DNA from: an uncultured Polaribacter sp.
GTDB lineage: Bacteria; Bacteroidota; Bacteroidia; Flavobacteriales; Flavobacteriaceae
Direction of reading: 5' to 3'
Assembly: GCF_947497125.1 (NCBI RefSeq)
Contig: NZ_CANMFI010000002.1
Location: forward strand, 226,748 to 290,747
Length of the DNA stretch: 64,000 bases
The notes beneath the pieces were generated by a model that saw nothing but the letters and a program-made list of their open reading frames with translations, made no database searches and was not told where the DNA came from. This document shows, piece after piece, positions 59,860 to 64,000 of the stretch (positions are counted from its first letter, which is position 1; every line of letters starts with the position of its first letter). A program made the translations under genes and the position numbers.

Positions 59860-60654
59860 CTAAGTAACACTCATTTTTCTTACTAAAACAGCAAATAAGT
59901 TCGGCAAAAAACGTTTTACATAGACGCCTAATTTTTCTTTTGAACCAGCAATATATACTTCTTTTCGGTTGTTTTTAATCGCCTTTAGCATTTGTATGGC
60001 ACACTTTTCTGCAGACATTCCGTTTTCTGTAGCAGCATCCATTTTACCTAAAGCTTGTCCGTTACCTGTTAAGGCATTCTTAGAAATATTGGTCTGTACA
60101 AAACCAGGACAAAGCAATGTTACAGAAATATTATTGTGATGATTTTCTGCCCGTAAACTATCAAAAAAACCATGCAACGCATGCTTACTAGCAGCATAGC
60201 TAGAACGCAAAGGGGTGCCAATTTTACCCACAATGCTTGTAGTAACAGCAAAAACTCCTTTGTTTTTAGCTATAAAATGTGGTAAAATAGCTTTGGTTAA
60301 CGCAACAGTGCCTAAATAATTAATATCCATTAACTGCTTATCTACCGCTATCGAGGTGTTATTGGCCAAAGAACGCTGACTAATACCACCATTGTTTATT
60401 AAAATATCAATACTACCAAAACAAGCAATAGCTTCTTTGGCTTTTAAGTGTAAATCGCTATAATTTTCTAAATCTAAAGCTACTATTTTTACTTGCTCTT
60501 TATCAATGCATAGACTTCTTACCGCTTCTAAAGCTTCTTCTTTTCTAGAAGACAAAATTAGTTTTGCGCCTTTTTTATTTAATTCTAAGGCCAAAGCTTT
60601 TCCTATGCCAGAAGAAGCGCCTGTTACCCATACAACCTTATTAGAAAAATACAT
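59860..60654 (-). CDS. short-chain dehydrogenase/reductase
   Basis: This 264-residue SDR has the NAD(P) loop VTGASSGIGKALALEL, the ILINNGGIS segment, and a Ser-Tyr-Lys catalytic set in TTSIVGKIGTPLRSSYAASK. After it come LRAENHHNNISVTLLCPGFVQT, where PG follows the active site as usual. An acceptor-binding C terminus ends with a basic KRFLPNLFAVLVRK segment, which may associate with the membrane. The substrate cannot be inferred; the DHRS7-like form of the family acts on lipophilic ketones and aldehydes. It is a single gene, divergent from the TlpA-like gene. Confidence 0.9.
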   Translation of the reverse strand: MYFSNKVVWVTGASSGIGKALALELNKKGAKLILSSRKEEALEAVRSLCIDKEQVKIVALDLENYSDLHLKAKEAIACFGSIDILINNGGISQRSLANNTSIAVDKQLMDINYLGTVALTKAILPHFIAKNKGVFAVTTSIVGKIGTPLRSSYAASKHALHGFFDSLRAENHHNNISVTLLCPGFVQTNISKNALTGNGQALGKMDAATENGMSAEKCAIQMLKAIKNNRKEVYIAGSKEKLGVYVKRFLPNLFAVLVRKMSVT

Positions 60655-60698
60655 GTTTGTTTTTTTGTTACAAGATACCGAATTTGTTTCAGAAATAG

Positions 60699-60706
60699 TA
60701 TTTTTG
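60699..60706 (+). promoter_or_regulatory. candidate -7 element of the TlpA-like gene
   Basis: TATTTTTG matches TAnnTTTG, 52 bases before the ATG at 60759. A TTTG lies 12 bases upstream, closer than the usual 17 to 23. Confidence 0.33.
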
Positions 60707-60758
60707 GTATTGTTGTTAGAATAAAGGATTTACAAGAAATAAAAAACCTATCGTAAAA

Positions 60759-62132
60759 ATGAAACAAATACTTATTTTATTACTATTCATTAGCTCTTTT
60801 ACACAGGCGCAATTTTCTGTAAACGGAACACTAACAAGCTCTTTAGAAACAGACTGGGTTATTTTGTATAAAATAGAAGGTGCAAGACAAAAGTTTATAC
60901 AAAATACAACGCTTAAAAAAGATAGTGTTTTAATTGATGGTGAAAAACAAGAAATAAGTACTTTTAAATTCGATTTATTACAAGACACAAAAAAAGGCAC
61001 CTATAGAATTAGTTATAAAACGGATGGTACTGGTTTTTTAGATTTTATTTTTAATAATGAAAATGTAAGTGTGGCGTTTCATCCAGAATATCCAGAACAA
61101 ACTGCTATTTTCTCTGAGTCTGAAGAAAATATTGTTTACAGAGAGTACCTTAATGAAATTTTGCCCGCACAACAAAAATTAGATTCTCTACAAATTACTG
61201 CATTACAACAACCAAATATAAATCTAAGTTCTAATTACGTTAGCCTACTGTCTCGTATTCTACAAATTCAATCAAAATACATTACTGAAACGCAAGGCAT
61301 GTATGTGCAACCTTTTATAAAAGCGACTTTAAGAACTAATTCGGATGAAATTAAAACAAGTGCAAAAGAGTATATGACAACCATTTCAAGTACTTTTTTT
61401 GATCATATGGATTTTTCAAATCAAGCGCTAAAAAGCTCAGCTTTTTTAATCAACAGAATTACAGATTTTGTATTCTACATCAACTATTCTGAGAACCCTG
61501 AAGTTCAGCAAAAAATTTATAAAAAATCTATACAAACAGTGTTTTCTAAAATTGATGATGATGCCTTTAAAAGTGAGGTAATTGAGTTTTTAATTGCGCA
61601 ATTTGAAACAACTAAAAACTTAGAAATTATAGATTTTTTATTTGAAGAATACTATGATAAACTACCAGAAATACATCAAAACACAACATTTGCTTCTGAA
61701 AAAAAGAGTTTGTTTGCCTCTGAAATTGGAAGAATTGCTCCTGATTTTAGTTGGGTAGAAAATGGAAAAACACTACAATTACTATCTTTAGAAGAAGCCA
61801 AAAACTATGTGTTGGTTTTTTGGAGTACAACTTGCTCACATTGTTTAAAAGAAATTCCTGAAGTACACACCTATTTAAATGATAAAAAAGACGTAAAAGT
61901 TATAGCCGTTTCTTTAGAAAAAAACGATTTTGGCTGGAAAAACAAGATTGTTAATTTATCTAATTGGCACCATGTACTAGGCTTGAACAAGTGGGAAAAT
62001 AAGATTGCTAGAACTTACAACATCATGGCTACACCAACCTATTTTGTTCTAGATAAAGACAAAAAAATTATTGCAAAACCAGCGGAGTTAGAAGATTTAA
62101 AACTATTTATAGAAGGAGTTTCAGAAAAATAA
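60759..62132 (+). CDS. TlpA-like thioredoxin-fold protein
   Basis: This 457-residue exported protein has a signal peptide (LLLFISSFTQA). An N-terminal beta-rich domain resembles DUF4369 (about 20-110; ETDWVILYKIEGARQKFI), then a long helical middle. A C-terminal thioredoxin domain (about 325-450; GRIAPDFSWVENGKTLQLLS) carries the active site FWSTTCSHCLKEIPEV, with a Cys-Ser-His-Cys pair and a cis-Pro in IMATPTYFVLD. It would act as a disulfide reductase in the periplasm. TlpA/ResA-type proteins often serve cytochrome c maturation, which is not shown here. Confidence 0.88.
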   Translation: MKQILILLLFISSFTQAQFSVNGTLTSSLETDWVILYKIEGARQKFIQNTTLKKDSVLIDGEKQEISTFKFDLLQDTKKGTYRISYKTDGTGFLDFIFNNENVSVAFHPEYPEQTAIFSESEENIVYREYLNEILPAQQKLDSLQITALQQPNINLSSNYVSLLSRILQIQSKYITETQGMYVQPFIKATLRTNSDEIKTSAKEYMTTISSTFFDHMDFSNQALKSSAFLINRITDFVFYINYSENPEVQQKIYKKSIQTVFSKIDDDAFKSEVIEFLIAQFETTKNLEIIDFLFEEYYDKLPEIHQNTTFASEKKSLFASEIGRIAPDFSWVENGKTLQLLSLEEAKNYVLVFWSTTCSHCLKEIPEVHTYLNDKKDVKVIAVSLEKNDFGWKNKIVNLSNWHHVLGLNKWENKIARTYNIMATPTYFVLDKDKKIIAKPAELEDLKLFIEGVSEK

Positions 62133-62136
62133 ACAC

Positions 62137-62496
62137 TTAAAAATATAAAAAAGCATCTTTTAAATGTGTAATCTCTATATTGTTTTTTTGATGTAAAATA
62201 GCAACAATATCAAACCGCACCTCTGCGTCTACATCTCTTTGAACTACATAATAATCCATTGCAGAAACCATTAGCTTTATTTTTTTAGCATTAACAGCGT
62301 CTTGCGGGTCTTGAAAATAATCTGAAGACCGTGTTTTTACTTCTATAGCAGCTAAAATTTGACCTTTTTGAGCAATAATATCTATTTCGGCTTTTAAATA
62401 ACGATAGTTGGTTTCTAAAATTTTATAGCCTTTTTTTATTAAAAAATCAACCGCAATTTTTTCGCCTTCTTTACCAAGTTCATTGTGTTGTGCCAT
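62137..62496 (-). CDS. yraN: YraN family protein (UPF0102)
   Basis: This 119-residue protein has the YraN restriction-endonuclease-like fold. The characteristic start AQHNELGKEGEKIAVDFLIK is followed by the catalytic-like residues in YLKAEIDIIAQKGQILAAIEVK, with RSSDYFQDPQDAVNAKKI after it. The fold resembles Holliday-junction resolvases, but no activity is established for the family. It begins 2 bases after the LD-carboxypeptidase stop and is convergent with the TlpA-like gene. Confidence 0.93.
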   Translation of the reverse strand: MAQHNELGKEGEKIAVDFLIKKGYKILETNYRYLKAEIDIIAQKGQILAAIEVKTRSSDYFQDPQDAVNAKKIKLMVSAMDYYVVQRDVDAEVRFDIVAILHQKNNIEITHLKDAFLYF

Positions 62497-62498
62497 TC

Positions 62499-63494
62499 TT
62501 AATTTTTAGAAAAATCTAGCAAACAATCTTCCATATCAACCTCTAAAGATACTTCTCTACCAAAAATTAAAGCTCTATTGTCGGGTTCGTGACCTGCCGG
62601 AAAGTTGAATAAAACGGGTATATCTTTAGGAATGGCTTCTAAAATTAATTGCTCTACAGAACTACCCCAATTAGTAGAATTCTTTTTAATTAAAGACAGG
62701 TCTCCAATAATAACAGCCTTAACTTTGGTAAAATAACCTGCACGTTTTAAGCTTTGCAACATTCTATCTATCGAGTATTTGTATTCGCCAACTTCTTCAA
62801 TAAAAAGAATTTTATTATCAGTATTTAATTGACTTTCAGAACCTAACATAGACGCTAATATGGCTAAATTACCTCCTATTAATTGTCCTTTTAATTCGTT
62901 AATGTTTAACTGGCCTTTTCTATTGACTTCTTTATCTGTAAAGGCGTAACTTAATGTTTCTCCAAAAAGTGCTTTCTTAAAACTTGCAATGGTATTGGTA
63001 GTTTCGGCTGGTTTTTCTTCTAAGCTGGTAGCCATCATTGCATGCAAGGTTTCGAAACCTAAATGATGAATATGGTTGTGAAAAGCGGTAATATCAGAAT
63101 AACCAATTACCCATTTTGGATTTTTTTTAAATTTTGAAAAATCTAACTTATCAAGTATTCTTACAGAGCCATATCCGCCTCTTGCAGCCCAAATAGCTTT
63201 GATATTTTTAGCATCTAATGCATCTTGAAAATCTTGACAACGCTCTGCATCAGTACCAGAAAAATGATTATTTTGGTTGAATAAATTTTTACCTAAAACA
63301 ACTTTTAAACCCCAACTTTCTAATAATTTTTTAGCTTTTTCTATGGTTGCAGCTCTACCTTTTAAAATTCCTGCAGGTGCAACAATCGCAATTGTATCTC
63401 CTTTTTTTAGATATGGAGGCGCGGTTAATTTTTCTTGAGCATTTGTTATTAAAAAACTCAATAAAAGTAAAAGTGTACTTATTCTATTTTTCAT
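62499..63494 (-). CDS. LD-carboxypeptidase (S66 family)
   Basis: This 331-residue protein has an N-terminal signal-like segment (LLLLLSFLITNA), so it is probably exported, unlike cytoplasmic LdcA. S66 motifs are KGDTIAIVAPAGILKG, AARGGYGSVRILDKLDF, the Ser in VIGYSDITAFHNHI, the Glu in LFIEEVGEYKYSIDRML, and the His in FPAGHEPDNRALIFG. It removes the terminal D-Ala from tetrapeptide stems of peptidoglycan. Its export fits a role in wall turnover in the periplasm. It is followed by yraN after 2 bases. Confidence 0.9.
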   Translation of the reverse strand: MKNRISTLLLLLSFLITNAQEKLTAPPYLKKGDTIAIVAPAGILKGRAATIEKAKKLLESWGLKVVLGKNLFNQNNHFSGTDAERCQDFQDALDAKNIKAIWAARGGYGSVRILDKLDFSKFKKNPKWVIGYSDITAFHNHIHHLGFETLHAMMATSLEEKPAETTNTIASFKKALFGETLSYAFTDKEVNRKGQLNINELKGQLIGGNLAILASMLGSESQLNTDNKILFIEEVGEYKYSIDRMLQSLKRAGYFTKVKAVIIGDLSLIKKNSTNWGSSVEQLILEAIPKDIPVLFNFPAGHEPDNRALIFGREVSLEVDMEDCLLDFSKN

Positions 63495-63516
63495 TTCTAT
63501 ATATTTTGTACCAACC

Positions 63517-63524
63517 CAAACCTA
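63517..63524 (-). promoter_or_regulatory. candidate -7 element of the LD-carboxypeptidase gene
   Basis: CAAACCTA on the plus strand is TAGGTTTG on the minus strand, matching TAnnTTTG, about 22 bases before the ATG. Confidence 0.36.
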
Positions 63525-63640
63525 CCGTAAAACCAATAGAAGTTTCTTTAAAGCAGGTCTTTTTCTTATCAATAGCTGTCTAAAAATAGACTTATTGTAA
63601 ATGTAGTAAAAAACCATGGCTTTTAAAAGGCTCTTTTTTG

Positions 63641-63648
63641 TACTTTTG
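63641..63648 (+). promoter_or_regulatory. candidate -7 element of metG
   Basis: TACTTTTG matches TAnnTTTG, 37 bases before the metG ATG. A -33 TTG at proper spacing is not seen. Confidence 0.4.
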
Positions 63649-63685
63649 CGCTACATTTTTTGTACCTAAAATTAAGAGAAACACT

Positions 63686-64000
63686 ATGAGTGCTCCAAAA
63701 AGATATACAATTACAGCAGCTTTACCCTACACAAATGGCCCTATACATATTGGGCATTTAGCAGGTGTGTACGTTCCGGCAGATATTTATGCGCGTTATT
63801 TGCGTTTAACAGGCAAAGATGTTGCCTATATTTCTGGTTCTGATGAACATGGTGCAGCCATACCAATGAGGGCAAAGAAAGAAGGTGTTTCTCCGCAAGT
63901 TATTATTGATAAATACCACACAATTATTAAAAAATCTTTCGAAGATTTTGGGATCTCTTTTGATAATTATTCTAGAACTTCTGCGCAAGTACATCACGAA
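63686..64000 (+). CDS. metG: methionine--tRNA ligase, N-terminal part
   Basis: The gene runs off the right edge; 105 residues are visible from the ATG at 63686. The start [20 protein letters not shown] carries the class I HIGH motif as HIGH in [16 protein letters not shown]. The stretch [20 protein letters not shown] and [20 protein letters not shown] is typical of MetG, which charges initiator and elongator tRNA with methionine. The KMSKS loop and any C-terminal tRNA-binding domain lie outside the window. Confidence 0.95.
   Translation, partial: MSAPKRYTITAALPYTNGPIHIGHLAGVYVPADIYARYLRLTGKDVAYISGSDEHGAAIPMRAKKEGVSPQVIIDKYHTIIKKSFEDFGISFDNYSRTSAQVHHE

Noticed and set aside
63484..63590. Minus-strand frame ending ETSIGFTVGLGWYKIYRNEK upstream of the LD-carboxypeptidase gene
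   Set aside because: It looks a little like the end of a beta-barrel protein, but the frame has a stop just before it, no start codon, and only about 31 residues. It may be a remnant, but I cannot support it.
1..64000. rRNA, tRNA, prophage, insertion sequence or integrase genes
   Set aside because: I looked for these and found no such sequences or protein motifs in the window.

Overview
This 64 kb window comes from a low-GC chromosome of a marine-type flavobacterium (Bacteroidota, Flavobacteriaceae). The evidence is gliding and type IX secretion genes (gldH, porZ, a peptidase with a C-terminal sorting domain), Bacteroidota-only families (DUF4837, DUF4286, BatA-E), and many TAnnTTTG -7 promoter elements. 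The bicarbonate cluster (SulP, carbonic anhydrase, SbtA, LysR) recalls proteorhodopsin-type flavobacteria such as Polaribacter; the genus is inference. The window is ordinary core chromosome: no rRNA, tRNA, CRISPR, prophage, insertion sequence or integrase was found.

Layout. 1-4.2 kb: end of a GNAT/FemAB-like gene, tesB, an SdpI-family gene, an EptA-like phosphoethanolamine transferase, and a solitary GDPD-like gene that looks unusually AT-rich. 4.2-9.7 kb (minus): porZ, recO and a TonB receptor in one tight operon. 9.8-12.8 kb: a CYTH protein, hemolysin III/TrhA, a PlsC-type acyltransferase and trpS. 13.5-22.5 kb (minus): a long likely operon ricT, gldH, PBP1A, CoA-transferase A and B, a small membrane protein, xth, a lytic transglycosylase and a DUF4837 lipoprotein, closed by a strong terminator. 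22.7-31.3 kb: trhO, asd, a PaaE-like reductase, serS, a 47-residue gene, DUF4286, an outer-membrane-like protein, rsmA and mgtE.

31.3-32.2 kb is the largest non-coding stretch. It holds a dispersed palindromic element followed by a five-unit tandem array of long imperfect palindromes between convergent genes. 32.2-42.1 kb: an ALDH7-like dehydrogenase, a lipoprotein isoaspartyl peptidase, a LuxE-like acyl-protein synthetase, a four-gene membrane module (TM2, DUF2752, DUF4870-like, M48 protease), thiL, an M1 peptidase exported by the type IX system, and lpxH. 42.1-45.0 kb: a second TonB receptor.

45.2-54.3 kb: the Bat operon (moxR, DUF58, BatD-like, batA, batB, batC, batD, batE). It is interrupted between batA and batB by a four-helix-bundle gene that carries a premature stop. 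54.3-58.9 kb: SulP transporter and carbonic anhydrase face sbtA across a shared terminator. sbtA is divergent from a LysR regulator, with a perfect inverted repeat between them at a position suited to control both. 58.9-64.0 kb: cvpA, a small conserved protein, an SDR, a TlpA-like thioredoxin protein, yraN, an LD-carboxypeptidase and the start of metG.

The points most worth a second look are the palindrome array at 31.46-32.15 kb, three copies of a dispersed palindromic element (23.94, 26.23 and 31.33 kb), the four-helix-bundle insertion and matching sequence at a second Bat-operon junction, the LysR operator in the bicarbonate cluster, and the small gene overlapping the end of serS.
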